Shown piece after piece: positions 45,818 to 54,524 of a DNA stretch of 64,000 bases. This DNA is from an uncultured Pelagibacteraceae bacterium. Lineage in GTDB: Bacteria > Pseudomonadota > Alphaproteobacteria > Pelagibacterales > Pelagibacteraceae. The stretch covers positions 1-64,000 of the forward strand of contig CACJPA010000002.1 of NCBI GenBank assembly GCA_902595105.1, read 5' to 3'. Position numbers and translations under genes: made by a program. Position 1 is the first letter of the stretch. Each line of letters begins with the position of its first letter. A model generated the notes under the pieces. That model saw only the letters and a list, made by a program, of their open reading frames with translations. It was not told the origin of the DNA and did not search any database.

Positions 45818-46423
45818 ATGGATCATAACAATATTTTAGGCACAGTGCTAGCAGGCGGAAAGTCACAAAGATTTGGTGAAGATAAATCACAAGTGTCCTT
45901 AGCAAACAAGCTATTAATAGATTACGTATTGTCCGAAATAATTGATCAATTTAAAGAGATTTTGATTGTCTCAAATAATTCGATAAATTTTCGAAGTTCA
46001 GAAAAAATAACTAAAATTGAAGACTATAAAAAAGGACTTGGTCCTTTATGTGGGGTTTTATCTGCCATGAAATGGATCAAAACAAATAAAAGAGATTACC
46101 AGTGGATAGCAACCTTCCCTGTGGATACCCCATTTTTTAAGAGACAAATACTTAAAGACTTTATTAAAAATATTAATTTCAATGAAAGTGACTTATTTTT
46201 TATTAAATCAAATAATACTAGACATAATGTTTTTGGCTTATGGTCAATAAAATTACTAGATAGGTTAGAAAAGGACTTAAATGATGGAGAAAGAAAAGTA
46301 GAGTTTTGGGCAAATAATGTTGGGGTTAAAATAATTAATATGGAGTTTCCAAATAATGATCCATTCTTTAATATAAATACTAAAGAAGATTTAGAACAAG
46401 CTAAAGAATTATTAAAAAAATGA
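45818..46423 (+). CDS. mobA: Molybdenum cofactor guanylyltransferase MobA
   Basis: 201 residues. GTP-binding LAGGKSQRFGEDK at the N-terminus, ATFPVDTPFF metal site in the middle, and the FFNINTKEDLEQAKELL C-terminus. It attaches GMP to molybdopterin to give MGD, the form used by bis-MGD enzymes such as the formate dehydrogenase encoded upstream. Overlaps moeA by 4 bp (ATGA). Confidence 0.93.
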   Translation: MDHNNILGTVLAGGKSQRFGEDKSQVSLANKLLIDYVLSEIIDQFKEILIVSNNSINFRSSEKITKIEDYKKGLGPLCGVLSAMKWIKTNKRDYQWIATFPVDTPFFKRQILKDFIKNINFNESDLFFIKSNNTRHNVFGLWSIKLLDRLEKDLNDGERKVEFWANNVGVKIINMEFPNNDPFFNINTKEDLEQAKELLKK

Positions 46424-47673
46424 TTAGTTACGATCAATCTAAGAAAATTTTAAAAAAAGCAAAACTTAAAATCAAAGATGAAATTATATTGAGTGAAAAC
46501 TCTCTTAATAGAGTGATTTCAAATCATATTTATTCAAAGATCAATTATCCAGCAGGAGATAATGCTGCATTTGATGGATTTGCAGTTAAATCAAGAGATA
46601 CTAGTGGAATTAGAAAAAATTCACCAAAACAATTTAAAATAATTGGATCTATTGCAGCAGGAAAAAAATCATTAAATAAAAAAATTAAAAAATACGATGC
46701 TATTGAAATAATGACAGGTGGTATAATTCCTAAAGGTTTTGATACAATTATTCCAATAGAACAGATTACTTTTTACCCGAATAAAAATAATAAAAAATAC
46801 ATTTTAATTAATCAAAAAATTAAAAAATTTAATCACGTAAGATTTTCAGGCTCAGACTTTAAAAAAGGTGAGATCGTAGTTAAAAAAAACACAATTATTC
46901 AACCAAATCATATTTTAGCTTTTAAAACTTTAGGAATTAAAAAAATTAAAGTGAAAAAAAAGATTAATATTTTATTTTTTTCAACAGGAAACGAAATTAC
47001 AGACCAAGACAACATTCCAAACTGGAAAGTTAGAAACTCAAATAGCCATTATATCAAAAATCTTAGAGAAAACTTTTTATTCAATTTTAAAAATGGTGGT
47101 ATACTTAGAGATAACCATCAAAATATTTATAAATCTCAAATTAAAAAACTTATAAATAGTGATACTGATATATTGATAACTTCAGGTGCTGTTTCAGCTG
47201 GAAAATATGACTATATTCCTAGTGTTGTTAAGATATTTAAATTATCCAATTATTTTAAAAGTGTAGCAATCCGACCAGGAAAACCAATTCTATTTGCTAA
47301 AATTAAAGGAAAACAAAAAGCAATCTTTGGACTTCCTGGAAATCCAATGTCATCATCTGCCTGCTTTAGATTTTTTGTTATCCCTTTTATGGAGAATATC
47401 TTGGGATTAAGTGAAGAACAGCCTATCAGAGCGATTTTAAAAAATAGTTTTTCCAAAAAACAAAAATTTACAAGGTTTGCAAAAAGTAAATTAAGCACAA
47501 CTAAAAATGGAAAAATAGAAGTTGAAATTTTACAAGGACAAGAGTCTTTTAGAGTTAAATCTTTTGTTAAATCGAACATTTGGTCTTTGTTGCCAGCAGG
47601 AAAATCAAAATTTAAAAAAGGGGATATCTTAGATTGTTTTTTCCCCAACCACTCTAATCAAACTTTAATTTAG
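46420..47673 (+). CDS. moeA: Molybdopterin molybdenumtransferase MoeA
   Basis: 417 residues. Blocks: AGDNAAFDGFAVKSRDT, IMTGGIIPKGFDTIIPIEQ, FSTGNEI, SGAVSAGKYDYIPSV and LPGNPMSSSACF. It inserts molybdate into adenylylated molybdopterin. With mobA it forms a two-gene cofactor operon divergent from the scaffold/HPP/formate dehydrogenase block. Very lysine-rich middle section, as expected from the A-rich composition. Confidence 0.95.
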   Translation: MISYDQSKKILKKAKLKIKDEIILSENSLNRVISNHIYSKINYPAGDNAAFDGFAVKSRDTSGIRKNSPKQFKIIGSIAAGKKSLNKKIKKYDAIEIMTGGIIPKGFDTIIPIEQITFYPNKNNKKYILINQKIKKFNHVRFSGSDFKKGEIVVKKNTIIQPNHILAFKTLGIKKIKVKKKINILFFSTGNEITDQDNIPNWKVRNSNSHYIKNLRENFLFNFKNGGILRDNHQNIYKSQIKKLINSDTDILITSGAVSAGKYDYIPSVVKIFKLSNYFKSVAIRPGKPILFAKIKGKQKAIFGLPGNPMSSSACFRFFVIPFMENILGLSEEQPIRAILKNSFSKKQKFTRFAKSKLSTTKNGKIEVEILQGQESFRVKSFVKSNIWSLLPAGKSKFKKGDILDCFFPNHSNQTLI

Positions 47674-47722
47674 AAACGTATTTTTGTTGTAGAAAAATCT
47701 TTTTAGAATTAGATTTCTCCAT

Positions 47723-48628
47723 ATGTTAGAGTTAAGAAATCCAAAACTTGCTATCCCAATTGTACTCTTTGCTGGCATGTTATGGTCATTTGGACCTCTG
47801 GTAGTTAGATATATGGATAGTCCTAATCTTGCTCCTTGGCAGTATATATTCGGAAGAGGTTTAACTATTTTTATACTACTTAATCTTTACTTATTTTTTG
47901 AAGAGGGAAAAAACTTCTATAAAAATTACTATAAAATAGGAATATCGGGAATAGTGGGTGGCTCAGGCCTTGGAGTTGCAATGATCACCTTCATTTATTC
48001 AATAACAAATACTAGTGCAGCTGTTACTTTGCTTTGTTTAGCTGCAATGCCTTTTTTTACTGCTCTTTTAGCATTTTTATTTCTTAGAGAACGAATTTCA
48101 CTTAATGTTTGGATATCAATCATAATTGCCTCTGCTGGTATATTGATAATGGCAATTGGTAATACAGGCGAGAAATCTTTAATAGGTTTTGTATTTGGAC
48201 TAACTTCTTCAATAGGTTTTTCAGTTTTTTCAGTTTCACTAAGATGGAGAAAAGAGACTCCTAAATTTACAACAGTTGCTTTTGCAGGCTTGTTTTGTTT
48301 TGTATTTGCATCAATTATGATTTTATCTACTGGACAAGTATTTTTCTCTACAAGTTATAATAGTTCTTTATTTTCACTTCATGGGTTTTTAGTTTGTTCA
48401 GGATTAATTTTATATTCAATTGGTTCAAAAGCTATACCTGCTGCAGAATTGACATTGTTATCTTTAACAGAAGTAGTTGGTGGAATATTTTGGGTTTGGT
48501 TACCAATTTTAGGAATTAACGAAGTACCATCAACAAATACGATTATTGGAGGTTTTTTCCTTTTTGTATCTTTATTCTACTACAGCTTAATTATGAGATG
48601 GAATAAACGTTTTATAGCACTGAATTAA
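47723..48628 (+). CDS. DMT-superfamily (EamA) permease of the creatinase cluster
   Basis: 301 residues, ten membrane helices in two EamA repeats. Conserved start GMLWSFGPLVVRYMD and the late LSLTEVVGGIFWVWLPILGINE. It is the first gene of a tight four-gene run with gaps of 6, 5 and 2 bp through creatinase, amidinotransferase and threonine aldolase. Cargo is therefore likely a guanidino compound, amino acid or related product, by context. A second DMT permease sits beside pxpBC, and the two proteins share the same layout. Confidence 0.85.
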   Translation: MLELRNPKLAIPIVLFAGMLWSFGPLVVRYMDSPNLAPWQYIFGRGLTIFILLNLYLFFEEGKNFYKNYYKIGISGIVGGSGLGVAMITFIYSITNTSAAVTLLCLAAMPFFTALLAFLFLRERISLNVWISIIIASAGILIMAIGNTGEKSLIGFVFGLTSSIGFSVFSVSLRWRKETPKFTTVAFAGLFCFVFASIMILSTGQVFFSTSYNSSLFSLHGFLVCSGLILYSIGSKAIPAAELTLLSLTEVVGGIFWVWLPILGINEVPSTNTIIGGFFLFVSLFYYSLIMRWNKRFIALN

Positions 48629-48634
48629 ATTTTT

Positions 48635-49852
48635 ATGGAACGACCGGATTTTTTTGAACTTAAAAATGGTAAAAAAGTAAAACTACCATTTACAGATAAA
48701 GAATATAACGATCGAGTAAGTAAACTTAGATCTGTGATGGATAAAAATAATTTAGATATGGTTATTTTAACATCCATGCATAACGTTGCATATTACACTG
48801 GATTTATTTATTGCTCTTTTGGTAGACCATACGGATGTGTGATCACTCAAAACAAAATTTCAACAATTTCAGCTAACATTGATGCAAGTCAACCATGGCG
48901 TAGATCTCATTGTGATAACGTAATTTATACTGATTGGAAAAGGGATAATTTTTTAAGAGCCATTGTTTCAATTATTGGAAGAGATGATCCACCAAAAAAT
49001 ATTGGAATTGAAAATGATCATGTCACATTAGATATGCGAGAAAAAATAGGATCTATCTTTACTTTCTCTGTATTTAGCGATGTTTCAAAAGATCTAATGA
49101 AACTTAGAATGATTAAATCTGACGAAGAAATTGACATCATTAGAAATGGCGCAAGAATTGCAGATATTGGTGGTGAGGAAATAGTTAAAAATATTAGAGA
49201 AGATAATACAGAAATTGAAGTGGCAATAGCAGCAAGAGATAGAATGGAAAGAGAGATTGTAAAAAGCTATCCTGGTGCAGAGTACATGGACACTTGGGTA
49301 TGGTTTCAATCTGGTATTAATACTGATGGAGCTCATAATCCAAAGACAAATAGAAAATTAGTTAAAGGAGATATTTTATCTTTAAATACATTTCCGATGA
49401 TCTCTGGATATTATACTGCACTAGAGCGGACTTTATTTTTAGATCATACTGATGATGCTTCACTTAAAGCATGGGAGGCAAATGTTAAAGTTCACAAACG
49501 TGGATTAGAATTAATTAAACCAGGTGTTAAGTGTTCTGATATTTGCCATGAACTAAATGAATTATTTGCCGAGCTTGGTTATCTTCAGTATCGAACTTTT
49601 GGTTATGGACATTCATTTGGTATGCTTTCACATTTTTATGGAAGAGAAGCTGGTTTAGAATTAAGAGAAGATATTGATACTGTTCTTGAGAAAAATATGG
49701 TCGTGTCTATGGAGCCAATGATAATGATCCCAGAGGGCAATCCTGGTGCAGGTGGATATAGAGAACACGATATTTTGGTGATTGGCAAAGATGCAACAGA
49801 AAATATTACAAAATTTCCTTTCGGCCCTGAGCATAATATTATAAAAAACTAA
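48635..49852 (+). CDS. Creatinase (creatine amidinohydrolase), M24 pita-bread fold
   Basis: 405 residues, close to the 403 of Pseudomonas putida creatinase and very similar to it in motifs as I recall that sequence. They include YCSFGRPYGCVIT, ANIDASQPWRR, WFQSGINTDGAHNP with the catalytic His (here H234), GYYTALERTLFLDH, RTFGYGHSFGMLSHFYGREAG, SMEPMIM and GAGGYREHDIL. Creatinase hydrolyses creatine to sarcosine and urea without a metal ion. Other M24 relatives are Xaa-Pro peptidases and DoeA-type hydrolases, but the conserved blocks fit creatinase best. A guanidino substrate other than creatine (e.g. guanidinoacetate) remains possible, given the amidinotransferase 5 bp downstream. Confidence 0.88.
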   Translation: MERPDFFELKNGKKVKLPFTDKEYNDRVSKLRSVMDKNNLDMVILTSMHNVAYYTGFIYCSFGRPYGCVITQNKISTISANIDASQPWRRSHCDNVIYTDWKRDNFLRAIVSIIGRDDPPKNIGIENDHVTLDMREKIGSIFTFSVFSDVSKDLMKLRMIKSDEEIDIIRNGARIADIGGEEIVKNIREDNTEIEVAIAARDRMEREIVKSYPGAEYMDTWVWFQSGINTDGAHNPKTNRKLVKGDILSLNTFPMISGYYTALERTLFLDHTDDASLKAWEANVKVHKRGLELIKPGVKCSDICHELNELFAELGYLQYRTFGYGHSFGMLSHFYGREAGLELREDIDTVLEKNMVVSMEPMIMIPEGNPGAGGYREHDILVIGKDATENITKFPFGPEHNIIKN

Positions 49853-49857
49853 TTTTT

Positions 49858-50973
49858 ATGAGCGAGAATAAAGCTATTGTTAATAGTTGGAATGAGTGGG
49901 ATCCGTTAAAACATGTGATTGTTGGAAGAGCGGATGGTACTTGTATACCAGCACCAGAACCAGCATTAGATGCAAAAGTTCCAGAAGACAGTGATATGCG
50001 AGGTCAGTTTGGACCAAGAACAAAAGACACCGTCGATAAAGCAAATGAATTATTAGATAACTTTTCAAACATGCTTGAAAAAAGAGGCATTAAAGTTGAT
50101 CGACCAACACCAATAGATTTTAATCAAAAAACATCCACACCAGATTGGGAAGCTGAAACAATGTTTGGTTGCATGCCTCCAAGAGATGTTTTGTTGACAG
50201 TAGGAAATGAAATTTTAGAAGCAACAATGAGTTACCGATGTCGTTGGTTTGAATACTTATGTTATCGACCACTACTTAAAGATTATTACAATCAAGATCC
50301 TAACATGAGACACGAGTCTGCTCCAAAACCAAGATTAACGGATGCAGATTACAGAAAAGATTATTTATCAGATAAAATTGGTGTTCAAAGAAGACTAGAG
50401 TGGACTGAGAAAAAATACTTTGTAACTACTGAAGAAGAACCATTATTTGATGCAGCAGACGTATTAAGATTTGGAAAAGACTTAGTTGTTCAACATGGAT
50501 TTACAACTAATTTAAAAGGAATTGATTGGCTAAAGAGACATTATAAAGATCACAGAGTTCACGCAGTTAACTTTCCAGGTGATCCTTATCCAATTCATAT
50601 TGATGCTACTTTTACTCCAATTAAAGAGGGTTTAATTATCAATAACCCACAAAGAAGACTTCCTAAGGAACAAAGAAAACTTTTTGAAGATAATGGTTGG
50701 GAAATTGTAGATAGTGCACAACCAGCACATAACGAACCACCTCCATTATGTTATTCATCAACTTGGCTATCAATGAATGTTTTAGTTTTGGATCCTAAAA
50801 CTGTGTGTGTGGAAAAAAGCGAAAAATATCAAGCTGAACAATTAGATAAATTAGGAATGGAAGTTATACCTGTAGAACTTAGAGATGCCTACGCTTTTGG
50901 TGGTGGTTTACATTGTTGTACTGCAGATGTTTACCGAGAAGGTGAGCTTAAAGATTACTTTCCAAAACAATAA
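49858..50973 (+). CDS. Arginine:glycine amidinotransferase-like enzyme
   Basis: 371 residues with the GATM/AGAT layout: VNSWNEWDPLKHVIVGRADG, TPDWEAETMFGCMPPRDVLL, VGNEILEA, FVTTEEEPLFDAADVLRFGKD, HIDATFTPI, LSMNVLVLD and GGGLHCCTADV. The catalytic triad equivalents are D198, H247 and C353, with D-H spacing as in the human enzyme. Residues matching the human acceptor pocket N300/M302 are Y244/I246, so glycine may not be the acceptor. The enzyme moves the amidino group of arginine onto an amine, releasing ornithine. Relatives make creatine precursors and toxins such as cylindrospermopsin. Confidence 0.9.
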   Translation: MSENKAIVNSWNEWDPLKHVIVGRADGTCIPAPEPALDAKVPEDSDMRGQFGPRTKDTVDKANELLDNFSNMLEKRGIKVDRPTPIDFNQKTSTPDWEAETMFGCMPPRDVLLTVGNEILEATMSYRCRWFEYLCYRPLLKDYYNQDPNMRHESAPKPRLTDADYRKDYLSDKIGVQRRLEWTEKKYFVTTEEEPLFDAADVLRFGKDLVVQHGFTTNLKGIDWLKRHYKDHRVHAVNFPGDPYPIHIDATFTPIKEGLIINNPQRRLPKEQRKLFEDNGWEIVDSAQPAHNEPPPLCYSSTWLSMNVLVLDPKTVCVEKSEKYQAEQLDKLGMEVIPVELRDAYAFGGGLHCCTADVYREGELKDYFPKQ

Positions 50974-50975
50974 TT

Positions 50976-52025
50976 ATGGCAAAAATCAAAATAAAAAGAG
51001 AGCGAGTTAAATTCGCTTCCGATAATGTTGCTGGTGCCTGTCCTGAGGTATTAGATGCAATTTTAAAAGCCAATGAAGGAGATAGTACTCCTTATGGTAA
51101 TGATCCAATATCAACAGAATTACAAGACAAGTTTTCAGAAATATTTGAAAAAGAAGTAATTGTTTTTCCTACTGCCTCAGGTACTGCGGCTAATGCATTA
51201 GCATTATCTACAATGACACCTTCTTATGGAAACATTTATTGTCATAAGATGTCTCATATAAATACTGATGAATGTGGTGCACCTGAATTTTATACAGGAG
51301 GGGGAAAGTTAGTTACTTTAAATGGAGTTATGGGAAAAATAACTGCAGAGGAATTGGATCAATCGATAGGTGGAAAAGGGATTGTTCATCATACACAACC
51401 TTCATCAGTTAGTATTACTCAGGTTTGTGAAACAGGTGAGGTTTATCAATTAGATGAAATTAAAAAAATTGCAGAAATCACTCATAAACATAATTTAAAT
51501 TTTCATATGGATGGAGCAAGATTTGCTAATGCATTGGTTTCTTTAGATGTAACTCCAGCAGAAATGACATGGAAATCTGGGGTTGATGTATTGTCATTTG
51601 GAGCAACTAAAAATGGATGTTTAGCAGCTGAAGCAATTATATTTTTTAAGAAAGAATTGGTAGGGGACATTGCTTTTTTAATGAAAAGAGCAGGGCATTT
51701 ATTGTCTAAAATGCGTTTTGTCTCTGCACAACTCGATGCATATATATCAAATGATGTTTGGTTGAGAAATGCAAAGCATGCAAATAAAATGGGTAAAAAA
51801 TTAAGTGAAGGGTTAAGTAAGCATAACGATATTGAAATTGCTTACCCAACTGAAGCAAATGAAGTATTTGCAAAGTTCCCAAGAGAAAAAATAGAACATC
51901 TAAATTCTGAAGGTTATAAAATGAATGAAGAAGAATTAGATGGAAAAGCGGTGAGATTAGTTGCTGCTTGGAATACTAAAGATAGTGATGTTGATGAATT
52001 GTTAAATTCAATTAAAGCTAACTAG
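50976..52025 (+). CDS. ltaE: Low-specificity L-threonine aldolase
   Basis: 349 residues, PLP fold type I. PLP Lys is K212 in LSFGATKNGCLAAEA; FHMDGARFANAL supplies the ring-stacking and Asp region; VFPTASGTAANALAL holds the phosphate. It cleaves threonine (or allo-threonine) to glycine and acetaldehyde, supplying glycine for the amidinotransferase encoded 2 bp upstream or for the glycine cleavage system. A related beta-eliminating lyase activity cannot be excluded. The stop overlaps a convergent 75-residue ORF by 8 bp. Confidence 0.88.
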   Translation: MAKIKIKRERVKFASDNVAGACPEVLDAILKANEGDSTPYGNDPISTELQDKFSEIFEKEVIVFPTASGTAANALALSTMTPSYGNIYCHKMSHINTDECGAPEFYTGGGKLVTLNGVMGKITAEELDQSIGGKGIVHHTQPSSVSITQVCETGEVYQLDEIKKIAEITHKHNLNFHMDGARFANALVSLDVTPAEMTWKSGVDVLSFGATKNGCLAAEAIIFFKKELVGDIAFLMKRAGHLLSKMRFVSAQLDAYISNDVWLRNAKHANKMGKKLSEGLSKHNDIEIAYPTEANEVFAKFPREKIEHLNSEGYKMNEEELDGKAVRLVAAWNTKDSDVDELLNSIKAN

Positions 52026-52245
52026 GATTTTCTTTTAAAAACTCAATATATTTTATTACTTCTTCAAACTGTTCGTCAGGAATATCTTTGTAACTCGCAT
52101 TAAATTTGCTTTTCACACAGATAGCAACATGAGCATAGGGGTTTCTTCCTTTAGGGTGATTTGGGTGGTCAGGTAACTGTCCCACCAAATAATCGCCAGC
52201 TTCCTGTATGATTTTCCAGAGTTTACTTGTATTTTCTTTGTTCAT
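52018..52245 (-). CDS. Small soluble protein of unknown function (75 aa)
   Basis: 75 residues with normal amino-acid use and a C-terminal helix pair (DEQFEEVIKYIEFLKENP). The middle HPNHPKGRNPYAHVAICVKSK...YKDIPDEQ is reminiscent of the C-terminal segment of some phage antirepressor-like proteins, but this is from memory and weak. It sits alone between ltaE (8-bp overlap, convergent) and the regulator gene on the same strand 51 bp upstream. Function unknown; reading as a real gene rests on coding-like composition. Confidence 0.6.
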   Translation of the reverse strand: MNKENTSKLWKIIQEAGDYLVGQLPDHPNHPKGRNPYAHVAICVKSKFNASYKDIPDEQFEEVIKYIEFLKENPS

Positions 52246-52296
52246 TTCTATAAATTCTTTTTTCTATATTTAATATTCTACTTTAAATTTATTTTT

Positions 52297-53271
52297 TTAA
52301 ATAGATTTATCGAATTGTTGATTTCTAAAATACTTTCGGTATTCGGAAGGTGTTTTATTGTAAATTTTTTTGAATGAATTAATAAATACAGAATTATAGT
52401 TAAATCCAGCAATGCTTGATATTTCGTTAATTTTGCGATCATCATAGAAAAGAAGATTTCTAGCAAATTTAATTCTTAAATTAACATAAAATTTAATTGG
52501 TGACATTTTATATAAATTATAAAACTTACGCTCTAATGTTCTTAAAGATATATTAAGTTTTTTTGCTATCTCAGTGATTTTGATTGGTGTTTCTATATTT
52601 TTTTCCATTATTAAAATTGATTTTTGGCAAATATTATTTTTTGATAGATTAAAATTTTCATTTTTTTGCAACGTTGATTTTTCTCTGGGTCTATAAATTA
52701 AAGCTTCTGAAATTTCATCAGAATAACTTTTTCCTTTAATTCTCTTAATACATTCAAGTATTAAATCTAGAGTAGATATTCCACCCGCAGCAAACATTAG
52801 TCCATTTGAATTAATGGTATAAATGTTTTCTACAATTTTGATATCTGGATATCTTTCTATAAAATTACTTTTAGTTTCCCAATGTGTACAAACAATAGTT
52901 TCTTTATTAATTAAACCAGATTCAGCAATTATAAAAACTCCAGTATCAACTGCTATTATTTTAGATGAATTTTTATGAGCTGTTCTTAATTTGGAAAATA
53001 ATTTTTTTGATTTTTTTTGTATTGGCAAATTTCCACCGATCAGAATTATAAAATCTGGATTTTTAATAGCTTCTAATCCACCATCAGCTTTCCACCACTG
53101 GCCATTGCTTGATCTAACTTTTTTTGAATCAATTGTTATAAGTCTACTTTTAAAAATCTCATTAATTCTGTATTGGTTAGTTATTCTTAGTGCTTCTTGT
53201 ATTAAAACTAGCGAGTTGGATGGAAATTCTGGTTGAAGAATAATATCAAATGAAAATGTTTTTTTTCCCAT
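52297..53271 (-). CDS. GlxA-type AraC-family transcriptional regulator
   Basis: 324 residues. N-terminal DJ-1/PfpI-like sensor (FSFDIILQPEFPSNSLVLIQEAL, IILIGGNLP, IIAVDTGVFIIAESGLI, GLMFAAGGISTLDL) and C-terminal double HTH of AraC type (ITEIAKKLNISLRTLERKFYNLYKMSPIKFYVNLRIKFARNLL, INEISSIAGFNYNSVFINSFKKIYNKTPSEYRK). Such regulators sense small nitrogenous metabolites and often activate the divergent operon. Here it faces the ABC-transporter/lyase operon across 193 bp. The length and domain order are normal for the family. Confidence 0.92.
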   Translation of the reverse strand: MGKKTFSFDIILQPEFPSNSLVLIQEALRITNQYRINEIFKSRLITIDSKKVRSSNGQWWKADGGLEAIKNPDFIILIGGNLPIQKKSKKLFSKLRTAHKNSSKIIAVDTGVFIIAESGLINKETIVCTHWETKSNFIERYPDIKIVENIYTINSNGLMFAAGGISTLDLILECIKRIKGKSYSDEISEALIYRPREKSTLQKNENFNLSKNNICQKSILIMEKNIETPIKITEIAKKLNISLRTLERKFYNLYKMSPIKFYVNLRIKFARNLLFYDDRKINEISSIAGFNYNSVFINSFKKIYNKTPSEYRKYFRNQQFDKSI

Positions 53272-53300
53272 CTTATTAATTTATAAAAAAGTTAATTATT

Positions 53301-53396
53301 AACGACACAATTTTATTCATTTATGACACTATCATAAAATTAATCATATATTATAACAATTTTTTTTTTGTCTATAAATATTATTAATTTGTCGTT
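53301..53396. promoter_or_regulatory. Inverted repeats in the divergent control region (candidate regulator sites)
   Basis: The 193-bp gap between the GlxA-type regulator and the ABC operon holds two symmetrical elements. TTATGA (53321-53326) / TCATAA (53332-53337) form a 17-bp palindrome with a 5-bp centre. AACGACA (53301-53307) and TGTCGTT (53390-53396) are perfect inverted copies 82 bp apart and are among the few G+C-containing words there. An AraC-type protein commonly binds such paired sites. Confidence 0.4.
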
Positions 53397-53464
53397 TTAA
53401 ATAGTTAATTTATTTAAAATTATTGAGACAATATTAGAAAAAAAAACAATAGAGAGGGAATAAT

Positions 53465-54463
53465 ATGATTAAACTTTTAAATAATATCTGCAAAATAGCA
53501 GTTATTTTTTTACTAACAGTTTCATCTTCATTTGCTGCAGATAAGGTTAAATTAAGATTAAATTGGATGTACTATGGATCACATGCTGGATTTGCATTAG
53601 GTTTTGTTGATGGAACTTATGCGAAATATGGTATTGATTTGGATATTAGGTCTGGTAATGGATCAAGTTCTGCACACAGACTAGTAGCTAATAAAGATAG
53701 TCACTTTTCTTATGGTTCATGCGGAGCTATGACAGATCTTGTATCAAAAGGAGCACCACTAAAATCTATTGGTGTAATTGATGCTATGGGAACAGAAGCA
53801 GTTCTAGTTAGACCTGATGCTGGAGTTAAGACAATTAAAGATTTAAAAGGAAAAAAAATATTAACAACAGCTAATGCTGGAGTAAATACTTTTTTCCCTA
53901 TTGTTTTAAAAAATGCTGGTCTTAAGGAATCGGATGTTAATATAACAGTTGTTCCAGATGGTGCTCTTGTATCAAGTTACTTACAAGCTAGTGGTGGTTC
54001 TGTAGGAATTTTAGGTGGATTAGATGATAAGCCAGCTGAAATTAAAGCCAATGGTGGAGCTCAACCAGTAGCTTTTCCTTACTCTGATTATGGAGTAAAT
54101 CAAGTTGGATATTGTATAGGCGCTCACAATGATACAATCAAAAATAATGCTGATGTAGCAAAAAGATTTATGAAAGCTACGGTTGAAGCTTATGCTAAAG
54201 CAGAAAAAAATCCGGACTCTGCAGTAGACGCAATTGCTGATATTGTTGGTGGTTCGATGGCTGAAGATGCTGGTAAAGCTCAATCAAGAGAAGTATTAGA
54301 TGTAACTTTGGGAATATTATATTCTGGAGCTAACAAGGATAAAGTTCTTGGTTTAAATGTACCTTCTGATTGGGAGAGCATGGTTAAATTGATGAAAGAA
54401 TATAATGACTTAGACAAAAATGCTAAGGCATCTGACTTTTATACTAATCAGTTCATAAATTAA
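53465..54463 (+). CDS. NMT1/THI5-like ABC substrate-binding protein
   Basis: 332 residues. Signal peptide MIKLLNNICKIAVIFLLTVSSSFAA, then the type II binding fold: KLRLNWMYYGSHAGFALGFVDGTYAKYGIDLDI, GSCGAMTDLVSKGAPLKSIGVIDAMG, VKTIKDLKGKKILT. This family includes SsuA, TauA, ThiY and pyrimidine-precursor binders. Neither Fe nor sulfonate specificity can be read. A strong AGAGAGGGA Shine-Dalgarno (53451-53459) precedes the ATG, as for the other periplasmic binding protein here. Ligand is probably the substrate of the downstream lyase/dehydratase enzymes. Confidence 0.9.
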   Translation: MIKLLNNICKIAVIFLLTVSSSFAADKVKLRLNWMYYGSHAGFALGFVDGTYAKYGIDLDIRSGNGSSSAHRLVANKDSHFSYGSCGAMTDLVSKGAPLKSIGVIDAMGTEAVLVRPDAGVKTIKDLKGKKILTTANAGVNTFFPIVLKNAGLKESDVNITVVPDGALVSSYLQASGGSVGILGGLDDKPAEIKANGGAQPVAFPYSDYGVNQVGYCIGAHNDTIKNNADVAKRFMKATVEAYAKAEKNPDSAVDAIADIVGGSMAEDAGKAQSREVLDVTLGILYSGANKDKVLGLNVPSDWESMVKLMKEYNDLDKNAKASDFYTNQFIN

Positions 54464-54478
54464 TTAACACATTTAATC

Positions 54479-54512
54479 ACTAGCCGAGTATATATAATAT
54501 TCGGCTAGTTTT
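54479..54512 (+). terminator. Intra-operon stem-loop after the binding-protein gene
   Basis: Stem ACTAGCCGA (54479-54487) / TCGGCTAGT (54501-54509), then TTTT. It lies between the binding protein and its ATPase gene, so it probably acts as a partial terminator or 3' stabiliser that keeps binding-protein mRNA in excess over the membrane parts. Confidence 0.75.
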
Positions 54513-54524
54513 AAATTTTTATAA

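Noticed and set aside
46096..46437. 113-residue minus-strand frame opposite mobA
   Set aside because: Antisense to conserved mobA sequence with no start context or motifs.
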